From contig NZ_CP082164.1 in assembly GCF_023101685.1 (NCBI RefSeq), positions 310,001-374,000 of the forward strand: a stretch of DNA of 64,000 nt. Direction: 5' to 3'. The DNA is from Bradyrhizobium sp. 186. Its GTDB lineage: Bacteria; Pseudomonadota; Alphaproteobacteria; Rhizobiales; Xanthobacteraceae. Numbering within the stretch: position 1 is the stretch's first letter; each line of letters begins with the position of its first letter. The translations under genes and the position numbers were made by a program. Shown here piece after piece: positions 53,906-63,111 of this stretch. Below the pieces are notes generated by a model that made no database searches, was not told the DNA's origin, and was given only the letters and a program-made list of their open reading frames with translations.

Positions 53906-54541
53906 CTAGCTCAGCTTCAATCCCGTCGCCGCCTCGAGCTCGGCGACCGCTTGCGCGCCACTGGCCACCTTGATCGTGGTCATGCCCATCTCGCGCGCGG
54001 GCTTCAAATTGACGCCGAGATCGTCGAGATAGACGCAATTGCTGGGATCGACCTTCAGTATCTCGACCATCATCCGGTAGATGCGCGGGTCGGGCTTGCG
54101 CAGGCCGATCTTGGCGGATTCAATCACGTGGTCGAACAGCGCCATCACCTCGGCGACATAGAGCGTGCGTCCGGTCAGGCTGCCGATCGCGTTGGCCGGA
54201 AGGTTGTTGGTGATACAGCCGGTCTTGAATTGCGCATTGATACGCTTCAGGGCCTCGACCATCTCGGGGCGCAGATCTCCTTGAAGCAGCGGCAGCACGT
54301 CACGCCCACGCACTTCCGCGCCAAGCGCGAGCGATTCGACAGCGAACAGCTTGTCGAACGTGTCGATGTCGACCTCGGCGCGCTCGAACTTGGCCCAGGC
54401 GTTTTCAAGATGGTTGGCGGCATTGGTGCGCCGGATGATGTCGATGGGCAGGCCGCGCTCCGTCTCGAACCGCGCAAACGCCTCGAACGGCGAGGTCGTC
54501 AACACGCCGCCAAAATCAAAGATCACAGCCTCGATTGCCAA
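53906..54541 (-). CDS. HAD-superfamily hydrolase
   Basis: A 211-residue HAD-IA protein. Motif I reads IFDFGGVLTTSP: the nucleophile Asp8 is present, and the +2 position is Gly instead of Asp, as in several phosphatase/dehalogenase-like members. Motif II Thr/Asn is TGCITNNLPAN; motif III Lys is KIGLRKPDPRIY; motif IV YLDDLGVN. The epoxide-hydrolase-like N-terminal cap fits. Substrate unknown. It is convergent with mtnA, 6 bases apart. Confidence 0.88.
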   Translation of the reverse strand: MAIEAVIFDFGGVLTTSPFEAFARFETERGLPIDIIRRTNAANHLENAWAKFERAEVDIDTFDKLFAVESLALGAEVRGRDVLPLLQGDLRPEMVEALKRINAQFKTGCITNNLPANAIGSLTGRTLYVAEVMALFDHVIESAKIGLRKPDPRIYRMMVEILKVDPSNCVYLDDLGVNLKPAREMGMTTIKVASGAQAVAELEAATGLKLS

Positions 54542-54651
54542 TGTTCCGCCCTCGTCAATTCTCTGCCAAAACGGCTAGCATGCGCTATGGACAAGGGCCA
54601 GTCCGAAGCCATCCCAAGCCCTCATCGCTTCGATCGATAAGACGCATTCCC

Positions 54652-55410
54652 ATGCCAAAGTCTGCCACACTCATCGCAGCCGCGCTGCTGCTCGCCACAC
54701 CCGCCCATGCCGTCGTCGGTGGCGGCACGCCGCAGGCTGATGGTGTCGCACGCGCGGTCGTCACCATTGTCGGCTCGCGCGGCAATTTCTGCACGGGTAG
54801 CCTGATCGCGCCAAAGCTGGTGCTCACCGTTGCCCACTGCGTGCAGCCCGGCGCCGACTACAAGATCGTCGACTACGGCGCCGATGGTAAGCCGCAATTG
54901 CTGAATGTCCGTACCCTCGCGATCCATCCGAACTTCAACATGCAGGCGATGCAGGGGCATCGCGCCACCGCCGACGTGGCGCTCTTGCAACTGGAAATTC
55001 CACTGAAAGGAAAATCGACGGTGCCGGTCGGCGCGCCGAATATTCCAATTCAGGTCGGCAGCCGCTTCACCATCGCCGGTATCGGCGTGACAGTGCGCGG
55101 TGACGGCAAGAGCGGCGGTGCGACGCGCGTAGCCGCGCTTGTTGCCACCGGTCAACCCGGCACGCTCCAAATTCGGCTGGTCGATCCCGTAACCAACGGT
55201 GTTCGCGACGGAATCGGCGCCTGCACCGGCGATTCCGGCGGCCCGGTGTTGGAGGACAAGCCGAGCGGTCCCGTGCTCGTCGGCGTCATCAGCTGGTCGA
55301 CCGGGCCGAACGGCGCCGCCGGCTGCGGCGGATTGACGGGGGTCACGCCGCTCACGCTCTATCGCGACTGGATCTTGCAGACCGCGCGGAGCTGGGGTGC
55401 GGCGCTGTGA
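54652..55410 (+). CDS. Secreted trypsin-like serine protease
   Basis: A 252-residue S1 peptidase. Signal peptide MPKSATLIAAALLLATPAHA is followed by VVGGGTPQ, resembling the activation site. The triad is clear: LTVAHC (His), TADVALLQLE (Asp), CTGDSGGPVL (Ser). Two Cys pairs could form the standard disulfides. Start ATG 54652. Whether it needs activation is unclear; the N-terminal VVGGG suggests it does not carry a long propeptide. Confidence 0.9.
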   Translation: MPKSATLIAAALLLATPAHAVVGGGTPQADGVARAVVTIVGSRGNFCTGSLIAPKLVLTVAHCVQPGADYKIVDYGADGKPQLLNVRTLAIHPNFNMQAMQGHRATADVALLQLEIPLKGKSTVPVGAPNIPIQVGSRFTIAGIGVTVRGDGKSGGATRVAALVATGQPGTLQIRLVDPVTNGVRDGIGACTGDSGGPVLEDKPSGPVLVGVISWSTGPNGAAGCGGLTGVTPLTLYRDWILQTARSWGAAL

Positions 55411-55535
55411 TTTGACCGCGGCTTGATCTATGTCATTTTGAAGTGGAAGCGCGATCGGCGACCATGCCCGTCGCGGAGGAAACGCGCCGTCCGGTCAAGG
55501 ACGGCCATAAAAACAAGCAAGGCATAGAAGCAACA

Positions 55536-57038
55536 ATGAATGTCGCTGTTCGCAGTCACGCCACGACCAAACAGGCCTCAGAGCATTTCGACGTGCTGAT
55601 CGTCGGTGCCGGCATTTCCGGCATCGGCAGCGCCTATCATCTGACAAAGCAGCTTCCCGGCACCAGCTTCGTCATCCTGGAGACGCAGGCGACGTTCGGC
55701 GGCACCTGGACCACGCATCGCTATCCCGGCATCCGATCGGACAGCGATCTCCACACCTTCGGCTATAGCTTCAAGCCCTGGGTCGGTCCGCCCATCGCAA
55801 CCGCCGAGAAGATCCTCGCCTACATGAACGAGGTGATCGACCAAAACGAAATCGCCACGCATATCCGCTACAAGCACAAGATCAATTCAGCGAGCTGGTC
55901 GAGCGCGCAAAATCTCTGGACCATCGAGGCGGTAACGACCGATACCGGCGAGGCGAAGACATTCACCGCCAACTTCCTCTGGATGTGCCAGGGCTACTAT
56001 CGCCATTCGGAAGGCTACACGCCGGAATGGAAGGGCATGGACCGCTTCAAGGGCCGCGTCGTCCATCCGCAGACCTGGCCGGATGATATCGATCTCGCGG
56101 CTAAGAAGGTGGTCGTGATCGGCTCGGGCGCGACCGCGGCGACGCTGGTGCCGAACATCGCGGACCACTGCGCGCATGTCACCATGCTCCAGCGTTCGCC
56201 GACCTATTTCCGGCTCGGCCGCAACGCCATCGAGATCGCAGAGGAGTTGCGCAGGCTCCAGGTCGAGGAGACCTGGATCCACGAGATCGTCCGCCGAAAG
56301 ATATTGTTCGAGCAGGATGCGTTCACGAAGCTCTGCGTGAGCAAGCCCGAGCAAGTGAAGAAGGATTTGATCGGCCAGATCAGCGCGGTCCTCGGGCCGG
56401 ACTACGACGTCGAGACGCACTTCACGCCAACATATCGGCCGTGGCGGCAGCGCATTGCCTTCGTGCCCGATGCCGACCTGTTCAAGGGCATTGCGAGCGG
56501 CAAAGCCTCCGTCGTGACTGACGAGATCGAGTGTTTCGTCGAGAACGGCATTCAGCTCAAATCGGGCGAGCTGCTCGATGCCGACATCATCGTCACCGCG
56601 ACCGGCTTCAACCTCGCCGCACTCGGCGACATTGCCTTCGAGATCGACGGCAAGCCGCTCGCCTTCGGCGATACCGTCACCTATCGCGGCATGATGTTCA
56701 CGGGCGTGCCGAACATGGTCTGGGTCTTCGGCTATTTCCGCGCGAGCTGGACGCTGCGCGTCGACCTCGTCGCCGATTTCGTCTGCCGTCTGCTCGGACA
56801 TATGAAGGAGAAAGGCGCGAACAAGGTCGAGGTCGAGTTGCGTCCCGAGGATCACAACATGCCGATCCTGCCCTGGATCGATCCGGAAAACTTCAACCCC
56901 GGCTACATGATGCGCAACATGGACCTGTTGCCCAGGCGTGGTGACAAGCCGGAATGGCAGCACAGCCAGGATTACTGGACCGAGAAGGACGAGATCCCGA
57001 AGACGGATCTGGACGACAGGGCGTTCGTGTATAGGTAA
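55536..57038 (+). CDS. FAD-dependent Baeyer-Villiger-type monooxygenase
   Basis: A 500-residue flavin monooxygenase. FAD motif VLIVGAGISGIGSAYHL (about 20-36) and the second Rossmann motif KVVVIGSGATAATLVP (about 190-205) flank the fingerprint FKGRVVHPQTWPDD (about 173-186), which fits FxGxxxHxxxW(P/D) of Baeyer-Villiger enzymes. The N-terminal extension before the FAD domain is short. Start at ATG 55536. It should use NADPH and O2 on a ketone; the actual substrate is unknown. A single gene. Confidence 0.9.
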   Translation: MNVAVRSHATTKQASEHFDVLIVGAGISGIGSAYHLTKQLPGTSFVILETQATFGGTWTTHRYPGIRSDSDLHTFGYSFKPWVGPPIATAEKILAYMNEVIDQNEIATHIRYKHKINSASWSSAQNLWTIEAVTTDTGEAKTFTANFLWMCQGYYRHSEGYTPEWKGMDRFKGRVVHPQTWPDDIDLAAKKVVVIGSGATAATLVPNIADHCAHVTMLQRSPTYFRLGRNAIEIAEELRRLQVEETWIHEIVRRKILFEQDAFTKLCVSKPEQVKKDLIGQISAVLGPDYDVETHFTPTYRPWRQRIAFVPDADLFKGIASGKASVVTDEIECFVENGIQLKSGELLDADIIVTATGFNLAALGDIAFEIDGKPLAFGDTVTYRGMMFTGVPNMVWVFGYFRASWTLRVDLVADFVCRLLGHMKEKGANKVEVELRPEDHNMPILPWIDPENFNPGYMMRNMDLLPRRGDKPEWQHSQDYWTEKDEIPKTDLDDRAFVYR

Positions 57039-57092
57039 GGGGGGCTATTCTTGTACATGTGAGGGGCGGATACGGTCGCCACACACTTCGCT

Positions 57093-57221
57093 GTCGTCCC
57101 GGCGAAGGCCAGGACCCATACCGCGGAATCTATCGGTCCCGATGGTGGCAGTCCCACGATGACGGGTCGTCGCCAAACTTCTCCCTGTGGTTGATGGGGT
57201 CCCGGCCTTCGCCGGGACGAC
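57093..57221. repeat. Composite palindromic repeat, full copy
   Basis: GTCGTCCCGGCGAAGGCCAG and GGGGTCCCGGCCTTCGCCGG-GACGAC are the arms. The middle has ACCCATACCGCGG and TCCCTGTGGTTGATGGGGTC. It lies between convergent genes. Confidence 0.75.
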
Positions 57222-57265
57222 ACTGTTTGTTTGGCGGGTAGTAGCTCAACTCATTCGCAGCAAGG

Positions 57266-58186
57266 CTACGAATTCCTCCGCGTCGCAATCGCCGCCGCCG
57301 CAGTCCTGTTCTCCACGCCGAGCTTGGAGTAGATCTGCTCGAGATGCTTGTCGACCGTGCGCGGGCTCAGTCCCAGGATCTGCGCGATGTCGCGGTTGGT
57401 CTTGCCCTTGGAGAGCCAGCCCAGCACCTCGCCTTCGCGGGTGGTGAGGCCGAGCTCGCTGGTGAATTCGGGCGGCAGCGTGGTGCCGGCCTCCCTGGAG
57501 AGCCGCAGCAGGAACTCGTTCGGCGCGGTTTCGCCCACGTAGTAGAGCCGGAGTTGCGCATTGTCGGGCAGGGAGGCCGCCTGCGACTTCGAGCTGCCCT
57601 TGCCTTTTGCCTGCTCCAGCCATTGCAGCAGAGATGGCGGCAGGACGAAGTCGTCATCGGCCTGCGCGCCTTGATGATCGGCAAGCAGCTTCTGCGCCTG
57701 CGGCGTGGCCCAGAGAACCTTGCCCTGCTGGTTGACCGCGAACAGGAAGCGCCCGGAGACATCGAGCGCGGCACGTGCGCTCTGGGTCAGCCGTGCATTG
57801 CCGAGATGGACGCGGATACGCGCCAGCATCTCCTCGATCACGATCGGCTTGGCGACATAGTCGACGCCGCCGGCTTCTAGTCCGCGCACGATATGCTCGG
57901 TTTCGGCCAAACCCGTCATGAAGATCACGGGCACATTGGCGAGCCCCGCATCGCGCTTCAGGCGCCGGCAGGTCTCGAACCCGTCTATGCCTGGCATCAC
58001 GGCGTCGAGCAGCACGATGTCGGGCGTGATCTGTTCTACGATGCGCATTGCGGCCGCGCCGTCGAGCGCGACCATGACCGTCATCCCTGCGCCGTCGAGC
58101 GCGTCGGTGAGCAGCCGCAGCGTCTCCGGGGAGTCGTCGACGACCAGCGCGACGTCGCGCTTTTTCGGCTCAGTGTTCATACGCAT
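57266..58186 (-). CDS. LuxR-type response regulator
   Basis: A 306-residue regulator with a receiver domain (about 10-130, phospho-Asp in IVLLDAVMPGIDGFE, Lys in DYVAKPI), a central PAS-like segment (about 135-225) and a C-terminal LuxR helix-turn-helix (SELGLTTREGEVLGWLSKGK and SPRTVDKHLEQIYSKLGV). The start overlaps the end of the sensor fusion gene by 17 bases (or 11 if the second ATG, 58180, is used). It is the cognate regulator of the kinase. Its target is probably the urea import operon on the other side. Confidence 0.92.
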   Translation of the reverse strand: MRMNTEPKKRDVALVVDDSPETLRLLTDALDGAGMTVMVALDGAAAMRIVEQITPDIVLLDAVMPGIDGFETCRRLKRDAGLANVPVIFMTGLAETEHIVRGLEAGGVDYVAKPIVIEEMLARIRVHLGNARLTQSARAALDVSGRFLFAVNQQGKVLWATPQAQKLLADHQGAQADDDFVLPPSLLQWLEQAKGKGSSKSQAASLPDNAQLRLYYVGETAPNEFLLRLSREAGTTLPPEFTSELGLTTREGEVLGWLSKGKTNRDIAQILGLSPRTVDKHLEQIYSKLGVENRTAAAAIATRRNS

Positions 58187-61100
58187 GCAATGTCTTCAAT
58201 GTGGCCATATACTGGTCGAGGTCGAAGCGATCGACCAGCGATTGCATCTGCGCGACGAAGTCGGCGTGCTCCGGATACTCGCTGCCGATCTCGTCCAGCT
58301 TCAATTGGATGGCCTTGACGTAGCCGATCTGACCGAGCCCGATCAGCGCCTCGACGTGCCGCACCGGCGGCCGTGAACCGCTTTCCGGCTGCCACAGTGG
58401 CACGACGATCTCGTCGGAGCCGTATTGCCATTCGATCTTGAGAAGCTGGCGGATAGCTTCCAGGAGCCGCGGGATGTCGATCGGCTTCATCAGATAGCCG
58501 TCGTGGAAGGGCTGCGCCAGCGGCGTGCCGTGGGCCTCCAGCGCGCTCGCCGACACCATCAGGATGCGCGCCTGGTGATGTCCGCTCGCGCGCAGCGACT
58601 CCGCCACGGTCCAGCCGTCCATGCCCGGCATCGAGATGTCGAGCAGGAACAGATCGGGCCGGCAATGCTGCGCCAGCGCGAGGCAGCCCGGGCCGTCGGC
58701 GGCGCTGAGCAGGATGAAGCCGAGCGGCGTCAGCACCTCGCGCAGGAGGTCGCGATGGACGGGATCGTCGTCGGTGATGAGGATGGTCTTGCGCGCACCG
58801 TGATAGCCCGAGACCGGGGCCTCCACCGGCGCAATACGCCGGGGATTGGTGACCTCCGAGAGCAGGATCTTGACCTTGAACGTGCTGCCGATACCGACTG
58901 TGCTCGTCACCCTGATGTCGCCGCCCATCACGCCGGCCAGCAGCCGGCTGATGGTCAGGCCGAGCCCGGTGCCGCTGTGCGGTTGCGAGACCCCGAGCGC
59001 ACCGCGCTCGAAGGGAGCGAAGATGCGTTCGAGATCGTCGCTTCGGATGCCGGGACCGGTGTCGATCACCTCGAACTCGGCGACCGGGCTGCGGTAGTGC
59101 ACCACGAACTGCACGCTGCCGCTTTGGGTGAACTTGATCGCGTTGGAGAGCAGATTGATCAGCACCTGACGCAGCCGCTTCTCGTCGGCATACACCACGG
59201 TCGGCAATGTTGCCGGACGCCTGAACACGAAGTCGATGCCTTTGGCCGCGGCCTGAAGGCGGAACATGCCGACGAGCTGATCCAGAAACTCGCTAAGCCG
59301 CACCTCGTCGCGTGACAGATAGAGCCGTCCCGCCTCGATCTTGGAAATATCCAGAATGCCGTCGATCAGGCCGGAGAGGTGATCGGCGCTGCGGCGGACG
59401 ACGCGGACCTGGCCGCGCGGCTTGGCGTGCAGCGTCGTATCCTGCTCGAGGAGCTGAGCATAACCGCTGATCGCGTTCAGCGGCGAGCGCAGCTCATGGC
59501 TCAGGCCCACCACATAGCGGCTCTTGGCAAGGTTGGCGGATTCGGCGACCTCCTTGGCGCGCTGAAGCTTGGCGTCGGTGCGCTTGTGGGCGTCGATCTC
59601 CTGGATCAGCAGCGTCGTCTGTCGTTTAGTTTCGGCCTCCGCCGCGCGGCGGCTCTGCTGCGCCAGCACGAACAGCCAGGCCACCACGCCGATGATGATG
59701 CTGAGCGAGAAGAACACCTTCCAGAGCACGTTGGAGACGAGCACGTTCTCGCCGTGCACGCTGGCCAAGGTCTGGAGATAGATCAGTCCAAGCACCAGCG
59801 CGACGAGGCCGGCGGAGACGACGAACACGCCGATGTAATGGCCGAACTGCGAGTTGATCCGCTGATAGATCGCCTGCGGCAGGATCTTGCCAAGCGCGTC
59901 CGAGAATTGCACCTGCGCGCGCGCGTGCGGCTTGCAGAGGTCGTGGCAGCGAGCGTCGAGGGAGCAGCACAGCGAGCAGATGGGGCCGGCATAGGCGGGG
60001 CAGGACGTCATGTCCTCGGGTTCGAAATTGTGCTCGCAGATGCAGCACTGGATCGACTCGATGTTGGCCCAGCTCCGCTTCGGCTTGCGCGCGATGTAGA
60101 ACTTCCCGTCGGTGAGCCAGGCGATGACCGGTGCGGTGACAAAGGCAACCGTCAGCGCGACGAAGGCGGCAAGCGCCTTCATGGTCGGGCCGAACAGGCC
60201 GTAGAACGCCGCAATTGAGACGATGATCGCGAGCGTCATCGCGCCGACACCGACCGGGTTGATGTCGTAGAGATGCGCGCGCTTGAACTCCATTTGCGGC
60301 GGACGCAGGCCGAGTGGCTTGTTGACCACGAGATCGGACACCAGAGCGCCGACCCAGGCAATCGCGACGTTGGAGTAGAGCGCAAGCGTCTGCTCAAGTG
60401 CTTTATAAACGCCGATCTCCATCAAGAGCAGCGCCACCATCACGTTGAATACCAGCCAAACGACGCGCCCGGGATGGCTGTGCGTCAGGCGCGAGAAGAA
60501 GTTCGACCAGGCGATCGATCCGGCATAGGCGTTGGTGACGTTGATCTTGAGCTGCGACAGGATCACGAACGTGCCGGTCAACGCCAGAGCGAGGTCCGGG
60601 TCCGACAGCACGTATCGAAATGCCACGAGATACATATGCGCGGGCTCGGCGGCCTCTTCCGGCGGCACGCCGTGGCTGAGCGCAAAGAAGGCGAGGAACG
60701 AGCCGGCCAGAAGTTTTAGCGCGCCGAGCACGATCCAGCCCGGTCCTGCGCTCATCAGCGCAATCCACCACGACGTCCTGGAGGTGCGGCGGTCGCGTGG
60801 CAAAAAGCGCAGGAAGTCGACCTGCTCGCCGATCTGCGCCACCAGCGAGAACACCACCGAGGAGGCGACGCCAAACAGCAACAGATCGAAATGTCCGCCG
60901 AGGTCGCCGTGCTCGCCGGCGAATTTGTGCCATTCCGCAAAGGAGTGGGGGTTAGCCCATGCAATCGCGGTAAAAGGCAGGATGTGCAGGATGACCCAGA
61001 GCGGCTGCGTCCAGAGCTGGAAGCGGCTGATCAGCGTGATGCCGTAGGTCACGAGCGGGATGATCGCGACCGCGCTGATGAGGTAGCCGATCGGACGCGG

Positions 61101-61541
61101 TATGCCCAGGCACATCTCCAGCGCGGTCGCCAAGATTACTGCCTCGACCGCGAAGAAGATGAACGTGAAGGAGGCGTAGATCAGCGACGTAATGGTCGAA
61201 CCGATATAGCCGAAGCCGGCGCCGCGGGTGAGGAGGTCAATGTCGATGCCGCATTTGGCGGCATAATAGGCAATCGGTACGCCGCAGCAGAAGATGATGG
61301 CCGAGACGACGAGGATCGCGGCAGCGGCGTTGGTGACGCCGTAATTGAGGGTGATGGTGCCGCCGATCGCTTCAAGCACCAGGAATGAGATCGCGCCGAT
61401 GGCAGTGTTGGCGACGCGGGCGGCGGACCAGCGGCGCGCGCTCTTGGCGGTGAAGCGCAGCGCGTAGTCTTCCAGCGTCTGGTTGGCGACCCATTGATTG
61501 TACTGGCGCCTGACGCGGTCTATTCGCTGCCGCCCTGCCAC
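58170..61541 (-). CDS. NCS1-type permease fused to a Cys-rich module, hybrid histidine kinase and receiver
   Basis: An unusual 1123-residue sensor. Residues about 20-480 are a full purine-cytosine permease-like membrane domain (about twelve segments; RWSAARVANTAIGAISFLVL near the start). About 500-540 form a Cys-rich module (CCICEHNF, CPAY, CSLCCSLDARCHDLC). Two further membrane segments (about 565-640) precede a linker and a DHp helix with GLSHELRSPLNAISGY (His about 679). The HATPase has NLLSNAIKF, GPGIRSDD and GTGLGLTISR. A receiver follows (LFLLDISMPGMDGW, Asp about 967). About 80 residues end the protein. GTG 61541 is the start. It is divergent from urtA and overlaps the response-regulator gene. 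Confidence 0.92.
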   Translation of the reverse strand: MAGRQRIDRVRRQYNQWVANQTLEDYALRFTAKSARRWSAARVANTAIGAISFLVLEAIGGTITLNYGVTNAAAAILVVSAIIFCCGVPIAYYAAKCGIDIDLLTRGAGFGYIGSTITSLIYASFTFIFFAVEAVILATALEMCLGIPRPIGYLISAVAIIPLVTYGITLISRFQLWTQPLWVILHILPFTAIAWANPHSFAEWHKFAGEHGDLGGHFDLLLFGVASSVVFSLVAQIGEQVDFLRFLPRDRRTSRTSWWIALMSAGPGWIVLGALKLLAGSFLAFFALSHGVPPEEAAEPAHMYLVAFRYVLSDPDLALALTGTFVILSQLKINVTNAYAGSIAWSNFFSRLTHSHPGRVVWLVFNVMVALLLMEIGVYKALEQTLALYSNVAIAWVGALVSDLVVNKPLGLRPPQMEFKRAHLYDINPVGVGAMTLAIIVSIAAFYGLFGPTMKALAAFVALTVAFVTAPVIAWLTDGKFYIARKPKRSWANIESIQCCICEHNFEPEDMTSCPAYAGPICSLCCSLDARCHDLCKPHARAQVQFSDALGKILPQAIYQRINSQFGHYIGVFVVSAGLVALVLGLIYLQTLASVHGENVLVSNVLWKVFFSLSIIIGVVAWLFVLAQQSRRAAEAETKRQTTLLIQEIDAHKRTDAKLQRAKEVAESANLAKSRYVVGLSHELRSPLNAISGYAQLLEQDTTLHAKPRGQVRVVRRSADHLSGLIDGILDISKIEAGRLYLSRDEVRLSEFLDQLVGMFRLQAAAKGIDFVFRRPATLPTVVYADEKRLRQVLINLLSNAIKFTQSGSVQFVVHYRSPVAEFEVIDTGPGIRSDDLERIFAPFERGALGVSQPHSGTGLGLTISRLLAGVMGGDIRVTSTVGIGSTFKVKILLSEVTNPRRIAPVEAPVSGYHGARKTILITDDDPVHRDLLREVLTPLGFILLSAADGPGCLALAQHCRPDLFLLDISMPGMDGWTVAESLRASGHHQARILMVSASALEAHGTPLAQPFHDGYLMKPIDIPRLLEAIRQLLKIEWQYGSDEIVVPLWQPESGSRPPVRHVEALIGLGQIGYVKAIQLKLDEIGSEYPEHADFVAQMQSLVDRFDLDQYMATLKTLHAYEH

Positions 61542-61708
61542 TTAACCCCACTCCCGAAGTCGTCCGGTCCCTCGCAAATCCCGTACCAAAAGCCTACGTC
61601 GGTATTTTGCGGTGCAGTATACGCGATCTTGCGTATGCTTGCAGTGCACAAATTCGAGCCATCCTCATGGCACCAATCGCGTGTCCTCGAACAAAAAGTG
61701 GGGTGCTC

Positions 61709-62968
61709 ATGTCAGACGAAGCAAACAAAGGCCTGTTGTCGCCGCTCCGGCGAAAACTGTTGATGGGGATGGCGGCATTGCCGGCCATCACGATGCTGCC
61801 GCGGCCGTCGCTGGCACAGTCGCCGGCGACCTCGGCGGTCAACACCACGGGTCTTGCGGTCACCGACACCGAGGTGACGGTCGGCATCCTGCATTCGGCG
61901 ACTGGCACCATGGCCATCTCCGAGACCGGCTCGATCGAGGCCGAGAAACTTGCCATCGAGCAGATCAACGCCGCCGGCGGCGTGCTCGGGCGCAAGATCA
62001 AGTTCATCCAGGAAGACGGCGCCAGCGACTGGCCGACTTTCGCGGAGAAGGCCAAGAAGCTGCTCGTCAACGACAAGGTCGCGGCGATCATGGGCTGCTG
62101 GACCTCGGCCTCGCGCAAGGCCGTGCTGCCGGTGGTCGAGCAGTATAACGGCATGCTCTATTACCCGACCTTCTACGAAGGCCTCGAGCAGTCCAAGAAC
62201 GTGATCTACACCGGCCAGGAGGCGACCCAGCAGATTCTCGCCGGCCTGAACTGGATCGCGAAGGAAAAGGGCGCGAAGTCGTTCTTCTTCATCGGATCCG
62301 ACTACATCTGGCCGCGCACCTCGAACAAGATCGCGCGCAAGCACGTCGAAAACGTGTTGAAGGGCAAGGTCGTCGGCGAGGAGTATTATCCGCTCGGCAA
62401 CACCCAGTTCAATTCGGTGATCAACAAGATCAAGCTGACCAAGCCCGACGTGATCTTCACCGACGTTGTCGGCGGCTCGAATGTCGCGTTCTACAAGCAG
62501 CTCAAGGCGGCCGGCATCGACCTCTCCAAGCAGGCGCTGCTGACGATCTCGGTGACCGAAGACGAAATCGACGGCATTGGCGGCGAGAACATTGCGGGCG
62601 CCTATGCCTGCATGAAGTACTTCCAGTCGCTCGACAATCCGAACAACAAGGCCTTCGTGCCCGCGTTCAAGAAGATGTGGGGCGAGAAGACGGTCATCGG
62701 AGACGTCACCCAGGCTGCCTATCTCGGCCCGTGGCTGTGGAAGTTGACGGTGGAGAAGGCGGGCTCCTTCGACGTCGACAAGATCGCGGCGGCTTCGCCG
62801 GGCATCGAGTTCAAGGGCGCTCCGGAAGGCTATGTGCGTATCCACGAAAATCATCACCTCTGGTCGAAGACCCGGGTGGGACGCGCCAAGCTCGATGGCC
62901 AGTTCGAGCTGATCTACGAGACCGCCGATCTGGTCGAGCCGGATCCGTTCCCCAAGGGCTACCAGTAA
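61709..62968 (+). CDS. urtA: Urea ABC transporter substrate-binding protein
   Basis: A 419-residue periplasmic protein. The start ATG 61709 follows GGGG. A signal sequence with Tat-like RRKLLMGMAALPAITM ends near SLAQ. The domain is type I binding protein with GILHSATGTMAISETG, FIQEDGASDWPTFAEKAKK and ATQQILAGLNW, all typical of UrtA/FmdD-like urea or amide binders. urtB is downstream after two hairpins, so the operon is urtAB... The divergent NCS1-kinase and its regulator are natural partners. Confidence 0.9.
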   Translation: MSDEANKGLLSPLRRKLLMGMAALPAITMLPRPSLAQSPATSAVNTTGLAVTDTEVTVGILHSATGTMAISETGSIEAEKLAIEQINAAGGVLGRKIKFIQEDGASDWPTFAEKAKKLLVNDKVAAIMGCWTSASRKAVLPVVEQYNGMLYYPTFYEGLEQSKNVIYTGQEATQQILAGLNWIAKEKGAKSFFFIGSDYIWPRTSNKIARKHVENVLKGKVVGEEYYPLGNTQFNSVINKIKLTKPDVIFTDVVGGSNVAFYKQLKAAGIDLSKQALLTISVTEDEIDGIGGENIAGAYACMKYFQSLDNPNNKAFVPAFKKMWGEKTVIGDVTQAAYLGPWLWKLTVEKAGSFDVDKIAAASPGIEFKGAPEGYVRIHENHHLWSKTRVGRAKLDGQFELIYETADLVEPDPFPKGYQ

Positions 62969-63025
62969 GACGCGGGCGAAGTCGCGGCGTTTGCCGCGGT
63001 TTTCCTCAAGATCAAGCCTCTCCCT

Positions 63026-63048
63026 GGCGTGGATCGCAAGTCCACGCC
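63026..63048 (+). other. Intergenic hairpin 1 between urtA and urtB
   Basis: GGCGTGGA pairs with TCCACGCC around TCGCAAG. It follows urtA and, with hairpin 2, forms a barrier that may stabilise urtA mRNA or lower expression of urtB. Confidence 0.55.
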
Positions 63049-63055
63049 CAAGACC

Positions 63056-63085
63056 CCCGCGTCGCGAACCTGCTCGCGACGCGGG
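63056..63085 (+). other. Intergenic hairpin 2 between urtA and urtB
   Basis: CCCGCGTCGCGA pairs perfectly with TCGCGACGCGGG (12 bp) around ACCTGC. It lies 26 bases before the urtB start. Confidence 0.65.
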
Positions 63086-63111
63086 ACCCTATCCCCCGAC
63101 GGAGGACATCG

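Noticed and set aside
61712..62857. A 381-codon minus-strand frame over urtA
   Set aside because: Antisense shadow of urtA. The plus strand has signal peptide and binding-protein motifs.
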